This document shows positions 22,090 to 34,159 of a DNA stretch of 64,000 bases, piece after piece. Below the pieces are notes generated by a model, which was given only the letters and a program-made list of their open reading frames with translations, had not been told where the DNA came from and ran no database searches. The position numbers were made by a program, and so were the translations under genes. This DNA comes from Macrotrachela quadricornifera (Eukaryota > Rotifera > Eurotatoria > Philodinida > Philodinidae), in NCBI GenBank assembly GCA_022393335.1, contig JAJEKB010020874.1:432506-496505 (forward strand), in the 5' to 3' direction. Within the stretch, counting starts at the first letter, position 1; every line of letters starts with the position of its first letter.

Positions 22090-24120
22090 TCACATCGACC
22101 CGAAAGGGTTATGGTTAATGATACATTTGATTAAGTTCACATGATCCTTAAGCGTTGATTGCTTGTAAAATCTAACAAAATTCCGACTAGTTTTGATGGT
22201 GTCGATGCGGGTATTAAATACACTCTCATAGAGATACCAAAGTTCCAGTAGCAGGAGGGAATTGCCACCAATGGCAAAGAAATTCGCAGACATTGATATA
22301 TCGTCGTCAAATTGTAAAACTTGACACCAGAGATCGTGTACTTTTCTCTCTAATACTGTGACGGGCTTTATGCAGTAAGTTTTAATCGATACCTTTTTGT
22401 ATCGGCCGGCGGATAATTCTTCGAATAGTAGCATTTTGTCTTCTGGAAAGTCGTTCTCTAAGGGAACGATGTAAGTTGGAATCATAAAAGCTGGTAAATG
22501 CCGTTCACAGTGCTCTCCAATTTGCATCTCTAATCTGCTGATGTCACACTTACCATCGACCTGAATAAACGCCACCAAGTACTCCTCGTCGATCTCTTCA
22601 TCGTCGTCGGTCATTTTTCCAACGAAACAGTTAATTATTACAGATGCAGCTGACTCGCATACAATACGTTCAATATCGCTTGTGTCGATTCGTAGACCGT
22701 TCAAACAAGTTTGAGAGAACTTGTTTGTCTCGTTATAAATTTTCATTTCTTCGGATAAAAATAATGGAAGTTCATGTATTGGCTGTGACAGCAAAGCTAC
22801 CGAAGTATCCGAACCAAATAATTGATTTAGAAATGGAATAAAACCTTGAGACGTCGTGCGTTGCCAATGATCACCAGCAAAGGATGAGTCAGTTGTGTAC
22901 GTGAAGTAGAAACATTTTCGGTCAGTTTGCTTCGTCAAGGATGGTTGACTATCAGTTACGTATCTTAGATCTATGCGTGATGTGTCTAGCTCTATTTCCG
23001 TTTCGTAATTCATTAATAATTCAAACGACATATATGTCAGAAACTGCTGTATTTGCTGCTGTGTTTCGTTTCGATGCTGTTGCACAATTGCTTGATAGGG
23101 CAAATATGAATGTTCCATTATTCGAACAGTTAGTGTTCGTACTCTTTTAAGAAGGCTGAAAAATGACTCAGTTGGATCGAGACGTAAACGATAGGGTAGA
23201 TAGTTGACAAAGAGCCCAATCATAGACTGTAGGTCAGGGCGGTAGCGATTTGCATCGAGACATAGAATGCACAGGTCATTGGATTGTGTTAACTTGAAAA
23301 GGAATACATAATAGAGTGTCAAACCGAGTTGAAAGAGGGAGAAGTTGTGTTCATTGCAGAAAGTTAACATGTGCTTCTTTAGCGTTTCATGAAGAGAAAA
23401 TTCGAAGGTAAAATACTGCAGTGGCCAAACGGATATTTCATCATCTTTACCCTGATCAGCATGAACATTTGAGAAAATGTCACCATTGAATCTGTACTTC
23501 TGAAGTAGATCGCTCCAGAACTGTCGTGTTTCAGTTACTTGCAAATTGTTAGTACAGCTCATTAAAATTCTTTCATGAATAGAATAATCAATGTAGCGGA
23601 ATTGTTCGACAACGTTCATATCATCGCTGCTTTTATTGTACGCCGAAGAGAGTTCGAGTAAAAACTGACTGCCCGACGATCCATCGATCGCAATATGATG
23701 AATACAGATGAAAGCAGTATCGTTTGCAACGAGAAATTCATCGTCACTATTCGTTAAACATTTTTTGACCAAATGGAGACGTGTTACCAAACCAGCACTT
23801 AAGCAGAAAAATTTTCCTTTTAGTTCTTCCTTTCGAACTGCAATTAATTCATTTTCCGTTTGATAGTAGCTCTTAGCGAGTGAATACGTGGGCTCTCTTA
23901 TTTCCTGTTCCAGACAGCGCGTGTCAGTATTGAATTTGTATGCTGTTCGAAGTGTGAAATTTCTAGTGATAACGGTGTGTAGAGCTCTCTCCAGTCGTTC
24001 CACCGAGATCACTCCATGTTTAACTGTGAGTTCTATTACAACTGTATGAAGTGGATAACCAATCAGTAGTTCTTCAAACCAAATCCGTTCTAGAACAAAA
24101 TAATGCGTAGTGTTGGTCAT
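22090..24120 (-). CDS. NRPS protein: condensation + deleted adenylation + carrier
   Basis: A 676-residue, single-exon protein. Residues 1-440 form a condensation domain: the C1-like start HYFVLERIWFEEL, the catalytic HHIAIDG (His141, His142, Asp146), and IGLFVNYLPYRLRL. Residues 447-466 (PIHELPLFLSEEM...NETN) are the usual opening of an adenylation domain. The frame then jumps straight to a late motif, LNGLRIDTSDIERI, and on to LPAFMIPTYIVPL. The roughly 350-400-residue core with the ATP and amino-acid sites (motifs A1-A7) is absent. Residues about 585-655 are a peptidyl-carrier domain with NFFAIGGNSL (Ser621, the phosphopantetheine site). There is no thioesterase. It cannot activate an amino acid itself; it could condense a partner's acyl chain or be loaded in trans. 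It follows the PKS by 241 bases on the same strand. Confidence 0.9.
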   Translation of the reverse strand: MTNTTHYFVLERIWFEELLIGYPLHTVVIELTVKHGVISVERLERALHTVITRNFTLRTAYKFNTDTRCLEQEIREPTYSLAKSYYQTENELIAVRKEELKGKFFCLSAGLVTRLHLVKKCLTNSDDEFLVANDTAFICIHHIAIDGSSGSQFLLELSSAYNKSSDDMNVVEQFRYIDYSIHERILMSCTNNLQVTETRQFWSDLLQKYRFNGDIFSNVHADQGKDDEISVWPLQYFTFEFSLHETLKKHMLTFCNEHNFSLFQLGLTLYYVFLFKLTQSNDLCILCLDANRYRPDLQSMIGLFVNYLPYRLRLDPTESFFSLLKRVRTLTVRIMEHSYLPYQAIVQQHRNETQQQIQQFLTYMSFELLMNYETEIELDTSRIDLRYVTDSQPSLTKQTDRKCFYFTYTTDSSFAGDHWQRTTSQGFIPFLNQLFGSDTSVALLSQPIHELPLFLSEEMKIYNETNKFSQTCLNGLRIDTSDIERIVCESAASVIINCFVGKMTDDDEEIDEEYLVAFIQVDGKCDISRLEMQIGEHCERHLPAFMIPTYIVPLENDFPEDKMLLFEELSAGRYKKVSIKTYCIKPVTVLERKVHDLWCQVLQFDDDISMSANFFAIGGNSLLLLELWYLYESVFNTRIDTIKTSRNFVRFYKQSTLKDHVNLIKCIINHNPFGSM

Positions 24121-24302
24121 TTTCTAAAATCATACCTTGGGCATAGGAGATGATAGCTTGATACTTATTGGTCACCGTCCATTTATCTTTGAATATATTA
24201 GTTGTGTCCTGCATTGGCGACCTCGGATTAAGCCGATAGTAGGATTCGTATAATCTGAAAGTCGAATTTTTGAGAACGAAGGATTTTAGTTTTATGCATC
24301 TT

Positions 24303-24308
24303 TTTATT
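24303..24308 (-). terminator. Polyadenylation signal of the PKS
   Basis: AATAAA on the minus strand about 55 bases after the PKS stop. It indicates that the PKS and the downstream condensation gene are separate transcripts, not an operon. Confidence 0.5.
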
Positions 24309-24361
24309 CAAAAAAGTATCATTACAGAAAATGAATAGGATGAAAAAACACATTCTATAGT

Positions 24362-27300
24362 TCATTTTGAACAAAACGCATTGCAGACCTGGTTATCAAT
24401 GGCTACTGTTTCAGCATTTGGAAAAAGTTGATACCAGTCAATATCGGTTTGTTTCTCTCTCAAATTTGAGCGTTGAAGAAGGAGAACTTTTGTCTTTGTA
24501 GGTGTGTAACTGAGAAACTTTTGTTGCTTTAAATAGTTCTTTTGAGCACTTGAGTTTGTCTTTACCACTTGCAACATTCGCTTGACGTGGATGTTTTCAT
24601 TTCCACTACGAACACAATCATCAAGTACGGCTGAAGAAATGGCTCGGATCATTTGCTTTTGAATATCTGTTAGAACAATGGCTTTTTCTCTTCCAATTGT
24701 AGCTGGGTCATAGGGTGGTACTTGTCTCAAAAGGGAATTGTAGATAATCGTCAAATGCTCGATTGACTCTAGGAGTGTGCGGCAATTTTTTGAGAGTGTG
24801 GACGAGGAAGAAGTCAGTGAGGCACAACTAAACAAATTCGGATCGAGTAGAAACACGTGCTCCAATAACGTATCTTTGTGGCATTGGGCCTCGAGCTGGT
24901 GGAGCATTTCTGTGACGATGAGAGAACCGAAACCAGTTGCACCAAGTAGACTGTATGGCCCGAACGGTTGATATCGTTTCATTTGACAAATGTATTCTTC
25001 GGCAATCTGCTCAATTGAAGTTAAAAGCACTTCACCGTCATCATGCGGCTCGTACCCACTTGAGCGAAAGAAGACCAACTGATATTGCTTTAACTGATCG
25101 GTATACTCCGAAACTTTTTCCATATTATGACCGATGATACCCGGTACATAGAAAATAACTTTACTTATCGATGAAATAAGTTCACATGGAGCAATGAGTG
25201 AGGTACCTCGGTAGGTTGTGCTATTGACTACAGTTATCGTGTCTGATGATTTTAATTCAGCTGCAGATGTTCCAGTTATAGAAGAAGAAGTATAAGTAGA
25301 AATTGTCGCTGTTTCATTAGCGTGGTGCTGAGAGTCAATTCGACGAACTAGTTCAGAAATCGATAAACCTTGTAGAAAGTCACTGGCCGTTACGACACGA
25401 CTAGTGGTAGATTCTTCAGCACAGTAGTTTCCATTTATCCAGTGAGCGAGAGAAACCGCCATTAGTGAATCGAGTCCTTGTCTAATCAAAGAGCGATGCA
25501 CATCAATCTTTCCGCTATCTGAGGAACCAAATAGTTTCGAAACTTTTAAGGAAATCTCATCGATTGTCGTATCAGAATTACTATTACGAAGTACTTGTGA
25601 TGTATTCGCTTCATTTATAAGGTTTTGGTGATGATTAGCTTTCTGTCTTGTCGATATCAATTGTCGTAGACTTGTAGAAAATTGTTCCTTTCGTAGGTCG
25701 TTCATTTTATTCCAGTCTGCAGGCAGTAGAATTGGACAGGGTACTTGTCGTTCATTGACGTGAAACTTTTGTATCAACTCGAACAGATACTGTGCCGGTA
25801 TAAGAGAGAGGCATGCTTGGAAAATATGATCGACAAGTATATCTTTCTTCTGCTCCACAAACCCAGCGTCCAAGATGCCTGGCACACTTATTGAGAGTGC
25901 AGGCAGATTCAGTTGTCGGCGAAAGTGGGCAAGACAGTCGAGGAAGTTATTTCCAGCATTATAGTTAGCGGAACCTAAATCACTAAGATGGTTTCGAATT
26001 GACGAGAACATAATGAAGAAGCTAATCGGACTTTGAGTTTCCAGTGACGCTCGATGAAGATTCCATGCACCACACACCTTTGATTTCATTGATTTGCGTA
26101 AAATATCTGGTGTCATATTTTGAATCCGACAGTCATGTAGAACCATTGCCAAGTGAAAGATACCCCTGACAGGATAGTCATTGTTATTGTTGATTCTCTG
26201 AAATACTTCGACTACTTGACTATAGTCAGTGACATCGATTTGTGCCAATTGTACATCAGCGTCAAGTTTCTGTAGATCAGTCCAACTTTCGAACTCTTTC
26301 GGATTCATATGTTCGCTTGAACGTCTTGAGAGTAGTACGATTCGCTTTATATTTTGTTCTTGAATCATCCACTTGGAGAGTGCAAGACCGAGACCACCGA
26401 GCCCACCTGAAATGATGATTGTGCCGTAGTGACTAACGAAGTTTGAGTAGAGGACTGGGTTATCACTGGTCATCAAATTGATGTTACAATGCTCGTATCT
26501 TCTGATCAACCTTTCTACCGAATCGTTTAGTTGATTTTCTTTGAAGCGAATTTCTTCTTCCTCGCCATTTGTTAATTGTAATATATCCTCTACGAGCATG
26601 TTGGTTAACTTGGAAGATAGAGTTGTATTTGAGAGAAACTCAAGATCAATTAACTTTATCTGATTTTTCGAATATTCGCGTATGGCTGTTCGTGAGAATC
26701 CAATGAGACAACTCTGGTAAAGATCAGGTTTTATTAAGGAGTAAGCATTCTTCGTTAGAACGAAGATCGATGGGAACGATGGTAAGTTATTTTCCACTGC
26801 TTGGAGTAGTGACATGAGTGCAAGACAAAAGTGACATTCTTTCTCTTCAACCTCGATCAATTGAAATGGCCACGCGTAAATAATTGTGGTTCTCATAATT
26901 CTACAAATTTTCTGAAAATATTTTGCTATGTCCACTTCCAGATCATGAATGTGTACAGTGTTAAACGACGTTGATGAGGGAAATGACCTCTGCCAAAAGA
27001 CGAGTGTGATATTTTCCGCTATATGTTGATCTTTAAGTGTCTGTGCAATCTGTAAGCCAACGAAATCGTCGGAGAAGATAATCCACTGTTGCTCAGATGT
27101 CTCTTTTTTTTGAGCTGTCAAACAGCTTATTCCATTCGTTGAATCTGTGATACAGTGAATAGTTGATTGAAAGCCGCCAGCGCCTTCAAATGCCGTTCTC
27201 CACTCATCTTCCGTTGCTGTTGTTCTCACTGACGATTTTCTGATACAGTCGTCCTGTTTTTGCCACCATTGTGGAAGTAATCCAAAGACGATATCATGAG

Positions 27301-30300
27301 ATAGTATTGGTCTCGTACTCTCAATTAGGAACAGTAGTCCATTTGGTATGAGAAGCTGTCGTAGATTGCGAATGGACTTGACAAGATCAGTGGCAACGTG
27401 AATGACTAGTGAAGCGAAGATGACATCGAATGATTCAGCTTTAAATATGTTGTTACTATCGTTATCAATGTCGAGAACTCTATAGGTCAGACGCAAGAGA
27501 TTCTTGCTGTTTTTCTTCTCTAGCAGAAAACTGAGTTCCTGTTGTGCGTTGGAGAAAAAGGCAGCGGACACGTCAGTAAAGACATATTCAATTTGAGTTC
27601 CAGTCGTATTGGCGAAATCGAGCAGAATTTCCAGAGCAAAACGAGTTGCCGTTCCAGTTCCAGCTCCAACCTCCAGAATGGTTAAAATGCCTTTTTTCAT
27701 TTTTGTCATTTGGTCAGTCAGTGCTGCAAAAATTGCTTGGGTCTGTGGTTTTGACAGCAGAGAATAGAAGAGTTTCAGTTTCGGTTTGTTTTCTTCACTG
27801 AAAAGTATTTGAAGTGGCTCAACTCTACCTGTGATGATGTCACTGAAATTTGCACAGCAAGATGCAATGAGTGAAATGATCGGCTTGACTGATGGAAATG
27901 ATTTTAGGAGTTGTAAATAAACTAAGTTCAGTTCATGTTGAGTTAGCGAAATTGGATGAGTGGTAGTCCAGGCGTCAAGTTGAATCTGAATTGAGCGCAT
28001 CAATGTTCGATAATGTTGCACTTCAATTGACTTTGCTTTCAAATTCTCGAAAGTGTGTCTAAGAGAATAAAGAATAAAGTGATCAATTGCTACATAGCAT
28101 TGAGTTTCCATTTCGCTGAGAGAAAGATTATTTGAAATTTGTTTTTGCCAATCTATCGAAGAATTCAGAGGATACGAGGTTTGCCTTGTCTGTTGGGCTA
28201 ATGGGAGCCACCGTGTATCGAAGCAGTAGTTGGCTTCCAGTTCTCTGCCAAGAAAAGGTCGTGCTATTGTCTGCATGAGCGGAGGTAAAACAGAAGATTC
28301 CTTCAGTTTGTCGAACAAATTGATATTGTTGCGCTCGCCATCACTTCCGAGCCGATACTGCTTTAGCTCTAGCTTTGTCCAAATACTGAGTACTTGTTTA
28401 CTTTGTGCATCGATTAGTACAACATCGAAGAGAGATCTTTGGTCACTTCCTTGATCAATGCGAAGCGTATAAACCATGAGCTCTTGTTCATGTAAAGCGA
28501 TCTTTTTCTTGGAGTGAGAAAGAAACAGCTGCTCTACACCAGTCGGCACATATGTATCGTATCCTAAGATGAAGCCGATAAGCGTATGAAAAGAGGCATC
28601 ATTCACCGCTGGATGTTGAAAGTAAGCGTCAGATATTGACAGACAGTCGGGTAAAAACAGTTTACTGAAGCATTCGTCCTTGTTTTTCGAGTAGTAAAAG
28701 TTCTTGATACAGCGAAAGGCTGGACCATAATGATAGCCTCGGTTAGCCAAGTAAGCATAGAAGGAATTGTTCTTCCCATTGTTTTCCTTTTCATCAAACA
28801 ACTGAAAGGTTTCTTGAATGGTTTCAACATTGTAGAGTGTTGTATGATTTTTCACATGAATGATAGTGCCTACAGCATGTAAAGTCCACTCGTTTTCGAA
28901 ATAATCCTGCAGCAGTTGCAAGTCTGAGTAGTCTGGAATGATATCGTTGGATGCAATACCGTTACGGCAGGTTGAATCTCTTGAATCTTCACTGCTTCGA
29001 CTGTAAATGAAAAACTGCCCATCACTACTGTTGAGAAGAACGGTATGTATTTCCGTAGGTTCTTCTTCGTTCAAAATCATCGGTCTTTTCAGTACAATAT
29101 TTTTCATTAGAATTTCGCTATTGTCATCGGATAAGGACTGAGATTCGTTGATAGCAGCGATCGCTAATTCAACAAAACCTGTAGCTGGAAAGAGAATTTG
29201 ATCTTGGATGACGTGATCTTTTAAGTACTTGAACTGTTCGAGACTGAGATTGATGAAGTTCTTCCAAACGGCGAATTTCTCACCGTGTGTCCACTGACGA
29301 AAGCCGAGAAGAGGATGTTGCTGTGTTTGGTTCATTGCTCTTCTTTTAATGACAGACTTCTTCGTTTCGAACCAACATGTTTGATTGTTGAACGAATAGA
29401 GTGGCAGTTGATCCAAGAGTTGAATTATAGCTGAATCTTTGAGTATGGGCAAGTGAGAGTAGGCGCGACTCTGCCAGAATGTCGACCAATCGAGAGCTGG
29501 CAACTGACAGAGAGACGAGAGGAGTGTCTTTTGTTCGTTTTCCTTGCGTTTCAGTGAGAATAGGATCGTTGGGGACACCGACTTTTTTAGATTGTCCACA
29601 CACTCCTGAATAGAACTTACTAGAACGGGATGTGGAGAGATTTCCACAAAATAGGAAGTTGCATAGTGTACATCACGAAGAATGGCTTCCATGGCCTTAC
29701 TGAATTGCACAGTGTTTCTCACATTTCTCCACCAATAGTCAGCATTGAACAGTTGTTCTTCACAACTACCAATGACTGTCGAATAGAGTTTAGCCCGTGA
29801 ACAAATTTCGTCGAAGTATGCTTCTGCTTTTCGGCCTTTTATGTCCTTGAGAGAATGTAGCAGCTCTTCACGGATGTTAAATTTTTCCATCTGTGAACTA
29901 TGAAAGGCATTTTCAACTCGAAGCCATGTCTTTGACACATCTGGTTTAAGTTCAGACAGCACATCATACAATTCTTGAAGGACTCTGCTATCTCCGCTGA
30001 GGGTGAGTGATATTGGACTGTTGAAAGCAGCAATTGAGACTCGATCTTCCACGCCCTGAAGAAATGTCGTGCAAACTTCCTCTTCGCTCAAACCGGTGAG
30101 TGCTAACATTCTTCCGCCTTGTCGTGTATTACGATGTTGTAAACGAGAACGATGATAGATCACTTGTACTCCCTCAGCTAGTGTTAATCGACCACTGACG
30201 TACGCTGCTGCTACTTCTCCAACAGAGTGACCGAGAATAACATTTGGACGCACTCCCCAAGACACCCAAAGCGCAGTGAGAGCAACTTGAAGTGCAAAGA

Positions 30301-32320
30301 TGCAAGGTTGAGCGATGTTAGTGTCGTTGATCCGAGAGGATTTCTCGTCTGTTGTTTCGATAAGTTCCTTCACGAGCGACCATTCACTAGTGAGTTTTTC
30401 GAGTTCACTACTAATCTTATCAATCCAAAGACGATAGACAGGCTCCCTGTCGTAGAGTTGTCTTCCCATTTTCCACCATTGCGGTCCTTGACCGGAGTAG
30501 ACAAAGCAGATATTTCCTTCCTGTTGTTGATCGACTGAAAAATGTGCAGTGGCAAGAAAAGATTCGAGCTGACTTTGCAATTGGGTTTTCTCGTAGAAGA
30601 TGAATGGTAGACGATATGGAAAACTTGTCGTTCTTTGAAGCAAAAGCCTGTGGCATAGAGTAGCGAAAAATATGTCATCGTTATCTTCGAGATGGGTTAT
30701 TTCACACAACCATTGTGTAAAATTAGTTATTTGACGTCGGAGAGACTGTTGACAATGAGCTAATATGGCAAAAGCGTGCTACTATAGCTTATCGTATTAC
30801 TGACAGAACACTTACTTACCTGAGAACACCGCTATGTAAGGCTGCTGATATGTATTGTGATGATGACCATTTGTTACCATTGACATTGCTGGGTCATCAT
30901 TCACAACATATTCCTCCACTATTGCATGACAGTTATTCCCACCCATACCAAAGTTATTGATTCCAATTGTGACTCGCTGGTTCGGTGGAAATCTCGTGAG
31001 ATTCTGAACGACATGGAGATTGTACTGTTGAGCTTTAATCTTTGGATTGATCTTGCTGAAATACATCTGTGCTGGAATCTGTCGATGTTTTATGCAGAGA
31101 GCTACTTTAATGAGACCCGCTATCCCAGAAGTCGCTTCGGTATGGCCTAAAAGATGGTTTTACTCTGTCTATTTATCATTATTCTGCTAGCAACTTGACT
31201 AACCGATAGTTGACTTTACGGAACCGAGCAGAAGAGGCTGATCAATTGGAGTACGATGGAAGAACTTTCCCAGAGTGTTTGCTTCAATTGGATCACCGAC
31301 TTGGGTGCCTGTCCCGTGTCCTTCGATATAATACACCATAGTTAGGTCAATCTGATTTCGTCGCGTATAGATTTCATGAAGAAGAGATAATTGTCCACTT
31401 GACGAGGGAACAGTGTAGCCAAGTTTATCTTCAGCACATCCATCGTGATTGGAAAGCACGTCTCGGAGAACGCAGTAGATCTTGTTTTCGTCTCGAATGG
31501 CATCCGACAGTTTTTTCAGGAGCACTAATGCTACACCTTCGGCTAGAAACACCATAAAGAGTCAAGACTTTTGAAATAACTCTGCCGTCTTACCTTTGGC
31601 GTAGCCATTTGCATCCATTGAGTAACTTCGACTTCTTCCGTCGGGTGAAAGAGCTTGTATGAATGTATCATTCACTAATCCCTCAGGTGTATAAACAAGA
31701 TTCACACCTCCAGCAACGGCAAACTTTGCTTCATTAAGCCTTAACGAATGAACTGCAAGTTGAATTGCCTGCATCGACGATGAGCAGGCAGTGTCAAGAG
31801 TTATATTCGGGCCAGTCAAGTTAAAATGATAGGCAAGTCGTGTACTAGCATTGTACTTGTGAACATTGGTACCTATTGCAGCTGTTCGTGTTTCCCACGG
31901 TTGAATAGAGACAGTTCGCTGATGTTCACTAGAATATTGACCGATGTAGACTGAAGTATTTGTTCCCTTCATTCGATCTAACGGAAGATTTGCATCTTCA
32001 CAGAGATGAACGAACTTCTGCAGAAGCAGACGATGTGCTGGATCGATTGTGAGAGCTTCACTTTCAGAGAGATTGAAGAACCGTGGGTCAAATTCATCTA
32101 ACAGTTCTGTTCGAAGAAAGTAACCGCGTTGAATTAACTTCTGTTTGAGCATTGGATTCAAATTCTGGAGAGTAGCCGTCAATGAGTTCAAATCCATGCG
32201 TTCTTTAGGTATCTCACTTCCAATATCGATACCATCCTTAAGAACATTCCATAGTGTGTGTGGTGATTCAACACTACCAGCAAATGCACACGAAATACCA
32301 ATCAAAGCAATTGGTTCCAT
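24362..32320 (-). CDS. Type I polyketide synthase KS-AT-DH-MT-KR-ACP-TE*
   Basis: There are four exons: 32320-31594, 31542-31204, 31146-30820 and 30759-24362. The introns are 51, 57 and 60 bases, all GT-AG and in phase, giving 2596 residues. KS: TACSSS (Cys179), EGHGTGT (His318) and STIGHTEA (His357) complete the triad. AT: GHSVGE (Ser643), with NAFHS at the specificity site, nearer the malonyl type. DH: HVIQDQILFP (His980; Gly of HxxxGxxxxP is Asp) and NDASFH (Asp1185). C-methyltransferase: EVGAGTGT (about 1495). KR: GGLGGLG (about 1916), FSS and ANYNAGN (Tyr2064). ACP: GLDSL (Ser2229). TE-like: GATGFG (Thr2406 where Ser is expected), and the usual terminal His is Gln. There is no enoylreductase, so the product would be methylated and partly reduced. 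The domain order resembles fungal and animal iterative PKSs. The ATG is followed at once by the KS start (PIALIGIS). Confidence 0.93.
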
Positions 32321-32551
32321 ATGCTGTGAAAGTGCCTGTGTGTGCGTTCTCTTTTATATCCTTTTCATACTGACAGTGCATTTATTTCTTGCTCTATTCT
32401 CTATATTATACTGAGAGAAACTTGCACCTGCATTATCACGTTTGCAAAAAAAGAAGAAACCCAGTATCATTCATTGAAATTTTTAGCGTCACGTAGAACC
32501 ACTCTTATATATCCGGTTATTTATTGTTATCGAAAAAGTGAGTTCTTGATC
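32321..32551. promoter_or_regulatory. Shared divergent promoter, PKS and P450
   Basis: Only 231 bases separate the two start codons. TATAAA on the minus strand (32358-32353) lies about 33 bases before the PKS ATG, and TTATATAT (32505-32512) lies 40 bases before the P450 ATG. The short, two-sided arrangement suggests joint control. TATA assignments are by eye only. Confidence 0.5.
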
Positions 32552-34021
32552 ATGTTACTCTTGACCTTGTCTTTGATCCTAGTTTCACTTATTTTATTTT
32601 ACTACCTGTTTCACCGACATTCCTCTTCCTATCAAGACATTCCTGGTCTGCGTCCGCAGTTCTTCTTCGGAAATTTGCTTCAGACGAATGTCCTTCGAGG
32701 TGAAGCATTTGTCAACGTTTGGTCTAGGTTTCAAGTCGTCTACGGTGATATCTTCACCTTCTATTGGTTACTAAGCGAACGTAGTGTAGTCTTTAATAAG
32801 ATTGAACACGTAGAAACTATCTATAAAAATCGGCATATCTTCGATATGTCTGAGTTTGTCGGTAGTATCTTTCGTTTCTTCACAAAGTCGGGGCTGATCT
32901 GTATTAAAGGTGAGCAGTATAGACGACACGCACGTCTTCTGTTGCCGTTTTTCAAATATTCAATGGCAAAGAAACATCTCGACACGATTGTCCAATGTAC
33001 AGATGAACAACTACTGGAAACGTGGAGGAGAAGAGATAACAGCCACTCAGCTGTTTGCCATGAAGTCGAGAATTATATTCGAAAACTGTGTACACAGATC
33101 ACTCTAGCTGTTGTCTTTGGCAGCGACATTAAGCGAGAGACGATGGATTCACTAGTTACTGCAGCAAACGATTGTTTAGATTTTCTGAATACAGAGTTGC
33201 CTGGTATTCTGCTCGATTTGTATTATGAAGTATTCAACCGACGGTACAAACAATCGTTTACTTTTCTTCACAAATATACAGTACAGAAAGTTAAACAAGA
33301 GTACGACAATGTTGAAGAAAGCAATAGTTTCTTGTCTTTTTTACTTGACCGCAATTCCTCTTCTGCGACGTTAAACGAGAGTGAATTGATTGAGGAAATC
33401 ATTCTCTTTATTTTAACTGGTTACGAAACTGCAACATCAGCCATCACCTGGTTCATCTTTCACATGAGTAAGTATCCCCATATTCAACAACGAATCAAAG
33501 ACGAACTTCAAGACCATTCGATCACACAGACAACTCAACTCACCGTTGAGTTGCTAGAGCAACTGAACTACGTTGATTGTGTTCTCAAAGAAGTACTGCG
33601 CTATTCGCCCATTCTTCCAACATCTAGCCGTACTGTGACCGAAGACACCATACTCGATAGAATTCAGCTTCGCAAGGGTGATTCAGTTTCCATTGCTATA
33701 CAAAATATTCATCACGATCCGAGGTACTGGAAAATTAATCCACAGCTGTTTTGCCCTGAACGGTTTTTATCGGAAGACAAGAATCATCATCCATATGCAT
33801 TTCTGGCGTTTGGCGGGGGTCATCGTCAATGTGCCGGGCAAGGATTAGCCCGAATAATGATGAAGGGAATATGTGTACGACTTATGCAATTTCTTACCTT
33901 TTTCGATGCTGGTGATAAAAATGGAAACTCCGGTGGCTACCTCGCTCAATTGGTATGCTTTCCGAAGAATGTCGCGGTGATTGTGCAGTCTCTTGACGAA
34001 CAAACAAGCTCAATCAGCTAG
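32552..34021 (+). CDS. Cytochrome P450 monooxygenase
   Basis: A single exon of 489 residues, the normal length for a microsomal P450. The chosen ATG places a hydrophobic membrane anchor (MLLLTLSLILVSLILFYYLF) at the N-terminus, followed by a proline-containing hinge (DIPGLRP). An upstream in-frame extension has no such feature. The I-helix oxygen-binding motif is LTGYETATS, the K-helix ExxR is EVLR, the PERF motif is CPERF, and the haem loop is FGGGHRQCAGQG with the ligand Cys427. All key residues are intact. It would sit on the ER membrane and hydroxylate or epoxidise a lipophilic substrate. Its place across a short divergent promoter from the PKS makes a tailoring role likely, though a detoxification role is possible. 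An AATAAA at 34145-34150 may end the transcript. Confidence 0.93.
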   Translation: MLLLTLSLILVSLILFYYLFHRHSSSYQDIPGLRPQFFFGNLLQTNVLRGEAFVNVWSRFQVVYGDIFTFYWLLSERSVVFNKIEHVETIYKNRHIFDMSEFVGSIFRFFTKSGLICIKGEQYRRHARLLLPFFKYSMAKKHLDTIVQCTDEQLLETWRRRDNSHSAVCHEVENYIRKLCTQITLAVVFGSDIKRETMDSLVTAANDCLDFLNTELPGILLDLYYEVFNRRYKQSFTFLHKYTVQKVKQEYDNVEESNSFLSFLLDRNSSSATLNESELIEEIILFILTGYETATSAITWFIFHMSKYPHIQQRIKDELQDHSITQTTQLTVELLEQLNYVDCVLKEVLRYSPILPTSSRTVTEDTILDRIQLRKGDSVSIAIQNIHHDPRYWKINPQLFCPERFLSEDKNHHPYAFLAFGGGHRQCAGQGLARIMMKGICVRLMQFLTFFDAGDKNGNSGGYLAQLVCFPKNVAVIVQSLDEQTSSIS

Positions 34022-34159
34022 TCCAACCTTTTGCGTTTTAGCAACAAACTTTTGAATAGAAATGAATGTATAGAGTTAATTCACCAACACGTTTCGTATT
34101 GTTTATTTTTACATTACAAATAGGTTAAGGAGAAATTAAATTTAAATAAAAGATGAGGC

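Noticed and set aside
24121..24361. Upstream exon linking the PKS and the condensation protein into one chain
   Set aside because: The PKS ends in a stop after a TE-like domain and has a polyadenylation signal; the only intron that would join the upstream frame to the condensation frame would be about 12 bases.
32342..32551. N-terminal extension of the P450
   Set aside because: The extra 70 residues carry no membrane anchor and overlap the shared promoter; the ATG at 32552 gives the standard anchor and length.
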